Positions 34,960 to 44,800 of a stretch of DNA of 60,000 nucleotides are shown here, in pieces. The stretch spans positions 996,060 to 1,056,059 of the forward strand of contig NW_019091536.1 in assembly GCF_001949145.1 (NCBI RefSeq), in the 5' to 3' direction. The notes beneath the pieces were generated by a model. That model was not told the origin of the DNA and did not search any database. It worked only from the letters and a program-made list of their open reading frames with translations. This DNA comes from Acanthaster planci. Lineage: Eukaryota > Echinodermata > Asteroidea > Valvatida > Acanthasteridae. Position 1 is the first letter of the stretch, and every line of letters begins with the position of its first letter. A program made the position numbers and the translations under genes.

Positions 34960-35530
34960 TTTCGTTCATTCATTTTTCGATTTGAAAACGAAAAATGAGT
35001 AAAAAGACGAAAAAATCGCGTTATGTTTCATGTTGGAAATGAAAAACGAAAGTAATCTGGTTTAAAATTTCAGTTTAAACCCAATTTCGTTTGACTGCAC
35101 ACGTAATTTTGAGGAGGCGTCACGGACATCTCTGAGCACTTCTCAAAAGGAAAGTTGCTTTTGAAAATGCGGGACATTTGGGTTGCTCCATCTTTTACTT
35201 TAAAAGCAACGGATCCCTCGTTTTCCTTTTGTTCTGCCATGATTGATTTGGTGGGTTGCAAAGATTTTCCTTACTTTACAAAATGAAAAATGGAGCTGTT
35301 TTTCATTCTTCAAAAAAGGTAGATCATTTATTACAATGTTATTCATTTTCATGTTGAAAAACGAAAAAAGAACGCGATTGTCGTTTTTCATTTTTAAATG
35401 AAAGACGAGAACCGACTTATTTCTCCATTTTCAATTTTCTGTTTTTAAATCGAAAAACAAGAAACGACTCATTTTTCGATTTTCATTTTTCGTTTTTTTT
35501 TTAATCTAAGAACGAACAAACGAAAAGTAC
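34960..35530. repeat. Palindromic block rich in TTTTTCG / CGAAAAA motifs
   Basis: Starts TACGTTTCGTTCATTCATTT with CGAAAAATGAG just inside. It ends with CATTTTTCG and AACGAACAAACGAAAAGTAC, the inverted counterpart. Both arms are built of short CGAAAAA-type subrepeats around a non-repetitive centre (about 35080-35330). This resembles a fold-back element of a family different from the 8-kb one. Confidence 0.5.
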
Positions 35531-36742
35531 ACAGACCTTTCTACCCATTACTAGAGAATCATTGAAATCTTATAGCTAGGCCTACAATAGCTATGAGCTA
35601 TGGAAGTTTAAAGTGTAATCGATTATAAAGAAAGCATTTATAAAAACAATGACGTAGGTTTTTATGTTTGTTATTCAATCCTTTTAAGTCTGTGCCCATC
35701 ACAAAAAACATTTCTTAAGTTGAAACCTGTATGGTCCCCGTCCAAATATATTTTTTGTCACTGTCTAGAATGATGTACGCCTCTCTGCTTCCCCGTAGAA
35801 TTTCTCTCAAGATCTTTACTATATGGTTCAGTTTCCAGGCTTTAGGAAATCATCATTATGGTTAAAGACCAGTAAATAAGTTGCCCTGGACAAACATTAT
35901 CTGTCCATATTACCAAGGATTATGGATTCTGTTCATTTTCAAGTAATAAGACCATTGACCTCTCTGCCTTATTCATAGCTCCTAGTTCATGTTTGTTTAC
36001 GCTTATAAGTTTTGGGAACAGCTCTCAGCGATCTTTCAGATAAAGTAAGCCTGCATACAGAAAAGTGTCGAATCAAATTTATTTGTCACTTTTAAGATAG
36101 TCACTAAATAACGGGGACGTATGGAATTTATCATAATTTCGCTTTTTTGCAGTTTTTTTATATTGCTGATGCTATTAATATTGTACGATAAAAACTGAAA
36201 TGTGCCACGTTAACATTAAGAAGCGCAACGAACTGTGAAGATGTTTGACGGAACGGTTTACCACAGTTAGCTCCAGCCTCGTCTTCAAAGAGCTGATCGC
36301 TGCGCCAAATAACCTCTGTTCATAAGGTAGCTGGTTGCCCTTGGATTAATGTCTCCTCTCCTGAAATGACAGCCAAAGATAAATGCCTCCAACTTCAAAA
36401 AAATCAATATGTTTGACTTTCCCAGGACGTTGAGAGACGTACCCACTCAAGATTTGTTTCTGTTTCTGATCACTTTGGTGATCAGAAACCCATGATTTTT
36501 TGACAGATGTGGGCCACCGTACCTTTTGACATGATTTTTGAAGAATGAGTCCTCATTTGCAAAATAGAGCATAAGGTGGAGACTTCTTCCATAAAATCTT
36601 TCAGATATGCCAGCTGACAATCCTTTTCAAAGCTTTCTACCTTTCTAATATCGAGTTCGTGCTCCACAAGACTAGTGGTGCACTGGGGCCCGTAGGGGTG
36701 CACACATTTTCAAAAGAGCGCCAAAAAATTCGGGCAGCTTAA
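35531..36742. other. Non-coding stretch with one perfect hairpin
   Basis: No exon seen. A 12-bp perfect stem (GTTTCTGATCAC, loop TTTG) lies at 36462-36489. Confidence 0.4.
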
Positions 36743-36998
36743 TGGCGGATCCAGAACCGGGGGGGGGTCAATTTTTTTTTCTTTGGTGTGGGGGGGCAAA
36801 AATCTTTGAAATTTTGGTATATAATCTTCATGGTCTTTCTGAAGTTGAGGCTGCATTTTTTAAAATGTTTTTAACTCACCTTGCAGGGAGGCAAGGGAAT
36901 AGGCCAAAAAGTCGCCTTTGGTCTCTCATTTTTCAAACGTTTTTCTCCTTTTAAGGAGAGGGGCCATGGTTTTTGGGTCCCCTGCATGAATCCGCCCT
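36743..36998. mobile_element. G-rich inverted-repeat element with GGCGGAT ends
   Basis: The left end is GGCGGATCCAGAACCGGGGG and the right end, inverted, is GGGCGGATTCATGCAGGGGA. Long G-runs lie inside. The length is about 256 bp, with no coding capacity. It is similar in build to the elements at 1096 and 25211. Confidence 0.5.
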
Positions 36999-37087
36999 TG
37001 GGTTTTAAGTGCACATGTAGGTTATGTATGTGTGTGTGTGTGGGGGGGGTATTTCCCTATGCTTACTTTACTTCACAAAAGTCCACT

Positions 37088-37229
37088 ATGAGCCCCGAGT
37101 TGGACCAAGAGAGGGCGCAATTTTCCTAGCAACGCAGGCTCCTTTACAGTCAGAACTGCACTTCGCTGGTTCACAAACGACTGTGAAATGCACGCGTTAT
37201 GGGCACGTCGCTTCCGGCAAAATGAGTAC
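37088..37229. repeat. Dispersed repeat, copy 2 (first at 29571-29709)
   Basis: Matches 29571-29709 in order and orientation (AGAGGGCGCAATTTTCC, TTCACAAACGAC, CACGCGTTA, GCAAAATGAG). A palindromic TGACGTCA follows at 37232-37239. Confidence 0.6.
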
Positions 37230-37303
37230 TGTGACGTCACGCCCCTCTTCCTTGAGCCGTGACGGTCGGACGGCACGTACCGGAGTGTCCCTGAGGTCGA
37301 GTT

Positions 37304-37742
37304 CGGGCGGCCTGTTCTCAATACAGGTTTCTTGTTTTCGCGCTCAAACGGTGGAAATACGACTCAAGAACACTGTTCACGGAACAGGATCACACACCAC
37401 CTCCTCGTCAGGGTTTTACAAGAACACACGGAAAAACTCGTGAGATTTTGATTTTTGAACAGTTGCAAACATGGCAAAAAAGTAGAGTGATAGCTTACAA
37501 AGCCAGAGACTATAGGAAATTTTGCAAAAGTAACAATAACTATTCTTCATAACACAAAAATGAATGTTCCTAATTAAACAGAAAAGAATTCAGCCCAGCT
37601 ATCCAAATATTAACTCTCGAATAACGTACAAGGACGCCGCCATGTTGCTTGTGACTAACTTCCAGCAATAACCGGTTGTACGTTCCCGGCATTCGACTGG
37701 CTGATCCAAGAACAACAAATCAAGCTGTTCGTGAACATACGA
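37304..37742. repeat. Direct repeat G, copy 1
   Basis: Shares CGGGCGGCCTGTTC, AAGAACACT, TAGCTTACAAAGC, AGAAAAGAATTC, GGTTGTACGTTCCC and AACAACAAAT with 39585-39900, in the same order. This copy is longer by about 120 bp. The two copies bracket the retroelement at 37979-38821. Confidence 0.6.
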
Positions 37743-37978
37743 GAGCAATTCGCTCGAACTCAGCCTGAGCGTCTAGGGACGAGTCCGTTGGGATTGAAGT
37801 ATACCGTCCCCGAAGAAAGTTCAATGATCTCTGGTCTTCGTTGAGATGATGCCTAATCTGATTAGCCAAAACGTAGTGCGGCAACCCAAGCAGACCTGAC
37901 TTAAAATAAACGTCGTCTGGACACCTGATTTGTATACAACAATCAAAGAGGCTGGTTTATTCATCAACGTTCCTTCAA

Positions 37979-38821
37979 GTAAGGTACCTTGCACCATGCA
38001 AGGATGCGATCTCTTTCGTGAGTCTGTATGGTTCTGAAAAGAACCGTGAGGAACTCAACGTTTCGGACAGTATGCTCTGTCTGTCGTCAGGAGACTGAAG
38101 AGATGCTGACAGAGAGTGGGGCTTATAAGCTGACTGGGAGCACTGAGTGTGACGGATCCTTCTGTGTAGTCAGGTGGAACGAGGATGCAGCTGGTGGATC
38201 CACCAGGGTACTGATGCATGTCAGTTGGTCATGGGCTGTGGCGGGGGAAGGTTGCCTGGGTATAGGAGACCCATCGGCGGGGGGCCTAGGGTATAGAGGA
38301 CCCATCAGCCCAGGAGGTGAGCAGGGGCTGCCAAATGTCGCTGATGGAGAAGCCGATGTCTTGAGGCACGGTGGGATGTTTAGAGATTTCCAGGCTTCTA
38401 TAATGCGTCTTGGGTACCACTGTTCGATGCTAGCGATGAGGCGGGCTTCTTCCCAGTTTATGGTGTGGTCTTCGGCGTGAGAATGCTTGATGATGGCTGA
38501 CTTCTCATAGTCCCCCCTTCCTGCCATGGGCTTAGTGTTCTTTGATCCTGGTAGGGAGGTCCCTACCAGTCTCTCCGATGTACACTTTGCCACACTGGCA
38601 AGGGATCTTGTACACACCTGGTCGGCGGTGTGGATCTTGCCTGTCCTTACGGGCAGTCAGCATCCCGTGGATCTTGGGGGGAGCTGTGTGGAACACCTTA
38701 ATGTTGTGCTTGCTCAGGATACGCTGGATGTGGTGGGAGGTACGTCCTAGGTAGGGGAGAGTGACAGAACGATGTAAGCTTTCCAGCTTAGTTGTCTGTC
38801 ACCATGAATAGCTTGAAATCC
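37979..38821 (-). mobile_element. 5'-truncated Penelope-like retroelement insertion
   Basis: The 14-bp sequence CAACGTTCCTTCAA occurs at 37965-37978 and again at 38822-38835, directly flanking the element, as expected for a target-site duplication. On the minus strand the insert encodes the end of a reverse transcriptase and a GIY-YIG endonuclease domain, then a Pro/Ser-rich tail. The 5' two-thirds of a full element, including the catalytic reverse transcriptase core, is absent, so the copy cannot move on its own. Confidence 0.75.
38123..38759 (-). pseudogene. GIY-YIG endonuclease region of a Penelope-like element, disrupted
   Basis: On the minus strand, LPYLGRTSHHIQRILSKHNI is followed by PGVYKIPCQCGKVYIGETGR, the GIY-YIG core typical of Penelope-like elements. 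The frame then meets a TAA (38532-38534) right after RIKEH. It resumes in another frame with GDYEKSAIIKHSHAEDHTIN and IEQWYPRRIIEAW, so there is also a one-base shift between about 38512 and 38535, near a run of six C. The tail is Pro/Ser-rich and unlike any domain I know. Two lesions in a short stretch mark it as dead. Confidence 0.8.
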
Positions 38822-38835
38822 CAACGTTCCTTCAA

Positions 38836-39584
38836 TTACACTCAACAAATACATCAGTAGAGGGCGCTATTGACGGGGAGATATTATACGTGACTGGACT
38901 TCGCCAAGAGCAGCGAACACCACAAATAATTGTGGGTATCCAGATCCGAATCAGGAACGTTAGCGACGTTAGCAGTGACCACGTGTGACGTATTTCCTTC
39001 TCTAAGATCTGTGCAAGGCCTGCAGGTTGTAGGCCAGTAAATAGGTTCAAAGTTTAATTGCCTGCAGCGCAGACTGAATCACGATTTGTAGGCTGTCAAA
39101 TTCTCTGCTATTGAGCACGTCGAGGCAAGTGGACTGGGTGGTTTGTTAAGGAGGATGAAGTCTATGGGCAGGACTGCCAGCTTGTATTTCTGAAAGTATC
39201 AGACCAAACGGGGCCCTCCAAATTACTTTATTGTGCAACGAAGTGTAGGCATCAATTTTCAAAGTGGCGATGGGCCTCATGACTATTTTGAGGGGTGATT
39301 TTCTCAGGAGGGCAATATCTTCAAAAGTCACTGTTTAAGCTTCTAAAATTGAAAGGAAAACGAAAGATAAGGAAGTGAGCTTTGATTTGATACGTGTCTT
39401 GAACACTTGTGAAACTTTTGAGTATTTTTCCGATTTTTTGAAGTGGGGATATTTATCATTGTTGTCTATGGCAGCTTATTTACTGGTCGTACCCATCATC
39501 AGCACAAGCGAACCCCGTAGATGAGTAAAATGTGAAGTATTCTGCCTAACAGGGTGCTATAAACATTGAACATACCGGCTGATT
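38836..39584. other. Non-coding stretch between repeats, no gene seen
   Basis: No exon or clear repeat was recognised. Confidence 0.4.
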
Positions 39585-39900
39585 ACGGGCGGCCTGTTCG
39601 TCACACTCGAACGGCGGGAACAACGTAAACCAACTTGAAGAACACTATTTACGGGAAAAATTAACTTGTGAGAATTTAATTTTAGTACAGCCATAGAAAA
39701 AAGCGCTATGGCTTACAAAGCTGGAGAGAATGGGCAGTTTGGAAAACTCAACATTAATATTTTTCCACAGAAATTGATGTACCTTTTTAAATTAGAAAAG
39801 AATTCGGCACAGATATCAAAACATTAACAACCGATTGTACGTTCCCAGCGTTCGAGCGGCCGACCCACTAACAACAAATGAGCAGTTCATGAACACACAA
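39585..39900. repeat. Direct repeat G, copy 2
   Basis: A shorter, diverged copy of 37304-37742 in the same orientation. It has CGGGCGGCCTGTTCG at its start and AACAACAAATGAGCAG near its end. Confidence 0.6.
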
Positions 39901-40016
39901 GAACTTAGCCCGGCCCGCACTTAGCCTCTCAGACACTGAGTTGGCCTGGCCGGGGTGACGGTATCGGCTCTAAACCTAAGGGACTTTCCAGTCTCTTCGG
40001 ATGGTTAGGCCTATCC

Positions 40017-40242
40017 ATTCCGAGCGGAACAAAAGAGGGCGTGTTTCTTGGTACTCACCGCATAGGTGCGCCATAAGGTGCGCAAGTGTATGCGCGTTTG
40101 ACGCGGAGCGCGCTGAGTACGCGTAACTAATTTATTCTGGCATGATGGTCTTTGCGTAGACGCAGAACGCGTGCGAGAACACGCTTGTAAACACCTGTCT
40201 TTCTTTCGCCGATTGGGGCTGCACTTCAGCTCGGGGCAGATA
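40017..40242. repeat. Dispersed repeat F, copy 1 (second at 47864-48090)
   Basis: About 226 bp at roughly 80-90% identity to 47864-48090, same orientation. Long shared runs include CGGAACAAAAGAGGGCGTG, GCTGAGTACGCGTAACTAAT and CCTGTCTTTCTTTCGCCGAT. It is G+C-rich for the region and has no conserved reading frame. It is probably a short interspersed or non-autonomous element. Confidence 0.7.
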
Positions 40243-41045
40243 ATGCTTATTATTTGAGCAAATAAACAAAAACCCATTGACCCAAATTCGCGTTCAAAAG
40301 TTCCAGTTCTTCTCAAAGAAAAATAATTTTAAAATGTTTCCTTTAGCAACAGTGTGCTTTTTGGGCTAAACTTTGGCTTAGTTTGAGGTATTATACTAAA
40401 GAAATTTTCAGATTCACTTTTTCCGTAGTACTGCCTATTCGGAGTAAAAAGCAGGTTTAACCATCTTGTTTGAAGAGCATGCCTAGAATCGTGTATTTAG
40501 GCAGATATGCTTTTTGCAGCAACAGGCTTTATAATATCATTATAGGCGATACTCAAACATAATTTTATAGGAGATACTCAAACATAAAAATCGTCAAAAT
40601 AAATATAAAGCAAATGAATAATTCATAGAATATTAGAACTGCGATTAGTACCTTTATTTATATGGAAATTTCATTTGAAGGCATCGCCCATTGAAGACAG
40701 AATTTAATACAGATATTTACAATAAAACTTTTTTGACGATGAAGTTTTCCCAAACTAGTACGTTTTTCGGTCTTTAAGAGCACAGAAAACTAAATCCTTG
40801 TGACTGCTCAGGGAAAAATTTAGTTAGAAACCAAAATCCATATCTAATTGGTTTAGGTTGTGAAGAATTACCTTTTCATAGAATGTTGAATAGACCTGCT
40901 GCTCAGTAAACACTGAAAGTTCAGCGAACTAGCGAACAGAGGTTATTCATCGTTCCCAACAGTGAGGGAGGTATGTACAATTTGAGAGCATTTGCACATA
41001 CGTATCTGAGAAGAAGGTTGATTTCATCTCACATACACCGGAAGG
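40243..41045. other. Upstream region of ABHD17, no gene seen
   Basis: A+T-rich DNA with no exon. A short direct repeat (GATACTCAAACATAA, about 40550-40590) occurs twice. Confidence 0.4.
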
Positions 41046-41053
41046 TGACGTCA
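41046..41053 (+). promoter_or_regulatory. CRE-like palindrome upstream of ABHD17
   Basis: A perfect TGACGTCA lies 185 bp before the ABHD17 start codon, within the likely proximal promoter. Full CRE sites bind CREB/ATF factors. The position is suggestive, but no expression evidence exists here. No TATA box was seen, as is usual for a housekeeping gene. Confidence 0.4.
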
Positions 41054-41237
41054 CACACCCGGCTGCTGTGAAGAAAGACATTGTGTTGGACAGATGTTTG
41101 AGAATCTCTCGCCGAAAAACGTAAAATTTTAACCGTTTTTGGCAGTTGGGAAGTCCATAACGTCCAAGACGGTGGGAAGCTCAACGCCCGGATCAGTTTG
41201 GTGGCGATTAATAGTATTGTGAAGGCTGGGCGTTAGA

Positions 41238-41884
41238 ATGAACGGCTTAACTGTTGGTGAACTGTGCTGCTTATTTTGCTGTCCGCCATGTCCGTCTCGG
41301 ATTGCGGCCAAGCTGGCGTTTCTTCCACCGGAACCGACCTACACCATCGTCACGGACGAAACGGGTACTAAAGGCACGCTTAATCTTACCGAGAGGGCAG
41401 AATGGCAGTATTCCGACCGCGAACTTGAATCCATTGAGGTGTTTTATACCCGCAACAAGCGGGGAAACAGAACAGCATGCATGTTTGTACGCTGTGCCCC
41501 CAACCCAAAGTACACTCTTCTTTTTAGTCATGGAAATGCTGTAGATATCGGTCAGATGAGTAGCTTTTACATTGGACTTGGTTCTAGAATCAACTGCAAT
41601 ATTTTTAGCTATGATTACTCCGGCTATGGTGCCAGTGGCGGCAAACCACTAGAGAGGAACCTGTATTCTGACATTGATGCTGCCTGGCAGGCCTTGCGCT
41701 CCCGCTATGGAATCAGCCCAGAGAGTATCATCCTGTATGGACAGAGTATCGGTACAGTGCCTACGATAGACCTAGCTGCGCGGTATGAGTGTGCTGCTGT
41801 CATTCTGCATTCCCCTCTTATGTCAGGGATGCGTGTAGCATTACCCGAGACCAAGAAGACGTGGTGGTTTGATGCATTTCCAAG
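41238..41884 (+). CDS. ABHD17: ABHD17 exon 1: anchor, core and nucleophile
   Basis: Encodes residues 1-215 and two bases of Ser216. The ATG (A at -3) starts [20 protein letters not shown], the family's conserved Cys-rich anchor, so this start is secure. The exon holds the first strands of the alpha/beta fold ([27 protein letters not shown]) and the GQSIG nucleophile elbow. The frame continues past the donor (AAG before GTTGGT) for 11 more codons to a stop, so intron retention would give a product lacking the catalytic Asp and His. Confidence 0.95.
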
Positions 41885-44800
41885 GTTGGTATTTGAGAAT
41901 GTTACAAGCATTTCTTAACGATCTTAATTTGGTGGGACCAACCTCTCTGCTCTGTTTGCTGTCTTGTTTTACCCTGTAGTTTCCCTCATAAATCAAAACT
42001 CTGCCCTCTCTCCACAGACTTAATGTACATGACAGTATAATCGCCGGGTCCCTAATTTTGCCACTTACTGTGAAAACCAATTAGACTTAACAATATGTGG
42101 CAAAATTACATGTAGGGACCTGGCAAGTACATGTGCACCGTCACGCATGTTAGACCTGATATTCAATATATTTGTTTACTGGCATGGTACCAACTGCCCA
42201 GAAGTTTCCAAAAGCAGATCATCAGTTTCACTGTACGGGTTGAAGTGCTCACCATTAAGATGGCTGTGTTGTTGATTTCAAGATTTCCGGGGCTTCCAGT
42301 CGCTAGAGAGAAATGAAGTGCTAATTGTAACTAATAACACCAATCCTGCTCAGGGTCACAAGATTGGATCTACACAGGCTGACAGGATGAGTCACTGGAC
42401 TCCTCTCCCATTTGACCAAATACAGCTAAGGTTAAAACACATCTTCATGTACATGTATGTGTATCACATGTACATGTACAGTGTACTTCACATTGTGATG
42501 TTGTGGACATTAGTGTGGTAACATAAATTTCCAGGTACTTGTACAAGTACTGTACACATTGTACTAATTATTAGGCTGTTGTACAGGTAGATTTGACTTT
42601 GTTAAGATACATTTACCATAAGTGGTTATGATGTTAAATAATACATTTCTGAAAGTGGTTACTCTGAGTGCACTTGACACAATAATGATCTTTCATGTCA
42701 TGTTCTTGAAATCCCTAAGAAGTCTGCTGAAAAGCAGGACCCCATGGAAAAAATTACTTCGACGGTTTATGAGGCTACCGCCCCTAAAATTTTATTTTAG
42801 GGGCGGTACATGGATATGTAGTCCAGTTGATTGCAATTAAGTAAACCTAGAATTCTTTTGTTACATTCCACTGGATGAAATGGTCCACAATGTTCATGTG
42901 TCCTGCTTCAAATTTATACCTCTTACATCATGTAGTCTTCAAATAATTTACAGTGTCTTTCAGCGGCTCCTGTGGTTTGCTGGATTCATCTTTACAGTTA
43001 GCACAAGTGAGTCACCCATACATGTACATTACATGTACATGTCCATGGATTCTCACTAGTTATTGGTCCCCACAGTCTCAGGTCATGAGTCACCAGTGCA
43101 CAGTCTGTGTACATGTACAGTACATGTAGTACAAATGTACAGTACGTGGTGGTACAATGCACCCCATATACCATTCAGCCACATGCCTGTGACCTTTTTC
43201 TCCTTGTTAGCCATGTGTGCAAACATTGGTGAAACTACCACAGGCCTGTGACATGATACCACACCTGTGCATGTACAGTACAGCATGTATTTACTGTACA
43301 TGTAATAAGAACTGTAAAAATATGTACATAGTAAATAAGACCCCACTCTGCCATACCACGAGTTGAGTGTAGTCACAGAAGGCCCTATACCAATGACTAT
43401 ATCAGTACTTTATTCTGTTTGGGGAATAAACCCAAGCCCCTGGATTTGCAGAGCTCGATGTTTGAACAACTGTGCTGTATTTCACCATGACATTTTCATA
43501 CTCTATGTAGGCCTTCACTAGCAACAGCCTACAAATCGATAACAACGCATATAAATGCATGCAGGACACCGTCTGGACTTAATGAATGACTTGAAATACT
43601 GTATATCACGCTTTTAGGGATGGTTGGTGGTTGATACAAGGTTAAAAAGTACATGTAACTCTGCCTGAGCTACATGTTTACAGACATGTACACTTGTCTT
43701 GCAGTGAACACTAAACATGAGTGAACCAGAGCTTATTTTACACACATGTACATGTACATGTAATTACTGCGCTCTAAGGGTGGGACGTTGACACGTTTAA
43801 ACAAAAAAGTTCCCAATCCATTTACAGATTTTCCCAAACGTTTAAACAGAACCACCCCTTTTAGAGGTTAGATGATTTGATTGACGCTATCTTGCATCCA
43901 TTTTTATTGAAAACAATGCTTGTAAAATGTAATCTGATTTTCAGAACACTTAACTGCCTGGTCATATCTAAGGAATACCACAAATTCATCACCAGAACTT
44001 TGTGTCAACTATTTACATTGTATACAATTTATTGTGCTTATTGTGGTAAGGGTGTGACGTTTACACGTTTAAAGGTGGTGTACACCGTTGGTAAAATACC
44101 GAAAATCGGACTACTGTATAATCCTGAAATATCTTACTTGAAAGAAAGTACACAACAGTCTCAATCAGTCTGTAAAATATTTCCACCTAGAATGCTGTAG
44201 TTTTCAAGAAAAACAAAAATGTTGTTCTCATTTATTACGATGGTCAGTCGGCCATCGTAATATAGTTAATTTCACTTCACACATCACATCCTTTAACAGG
44301 CGCCAAATTTTTTATGTAGTGTTTGCAGATGTTGTAGGAGTCTCCATCAGGCAGCTAAAAATATACTAACATTCTTTCACCAAAACACTGTGAACTGAAA
44401 TTATGGAAACCTGAATGTTAGGTGTTAAGGGAATGAGAACCTGTCATGCTTGTTTCCCAATCTGACCCCGCGGACGATGTTCGCTTGTACTAGGAATGCC
44501 CTGTACTCCATAGATTTTATGCAAGATAAACTACAAGACCTTCAATTTATGCGTTGAAAGGAAAATACCGCGCTGTTTTTCTTGTTTTTTCAGAAAGCAG
44601 TTGACTCGATCACAGAGCTGGGTATGTAGCTCTATGACTCAATCATGAAACAAGTGAGTGGAATGTGAGTTGCAGTGAATATTACACACCGTAATCTGCC
44701 AATCTTGTGAGATTACGCAAAAAAAAAATTAATGGTGTACATCACTTTTAAATGGTAGGGGAAGGTTTTTCTAAACATTTTACAAATTAAACGTAAATTC

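Noticed and set aside
37024-37443. 139-codon plus-strand frame
   Set aside because: It lies across dispersed repeats H and G, is not conserved between their copies, and has no domain signature.
38028-38480. 150-codon plus-strand frame
   Set aside because: It is the antisense shadow of the Penelope-like element's minus-strand coding region.
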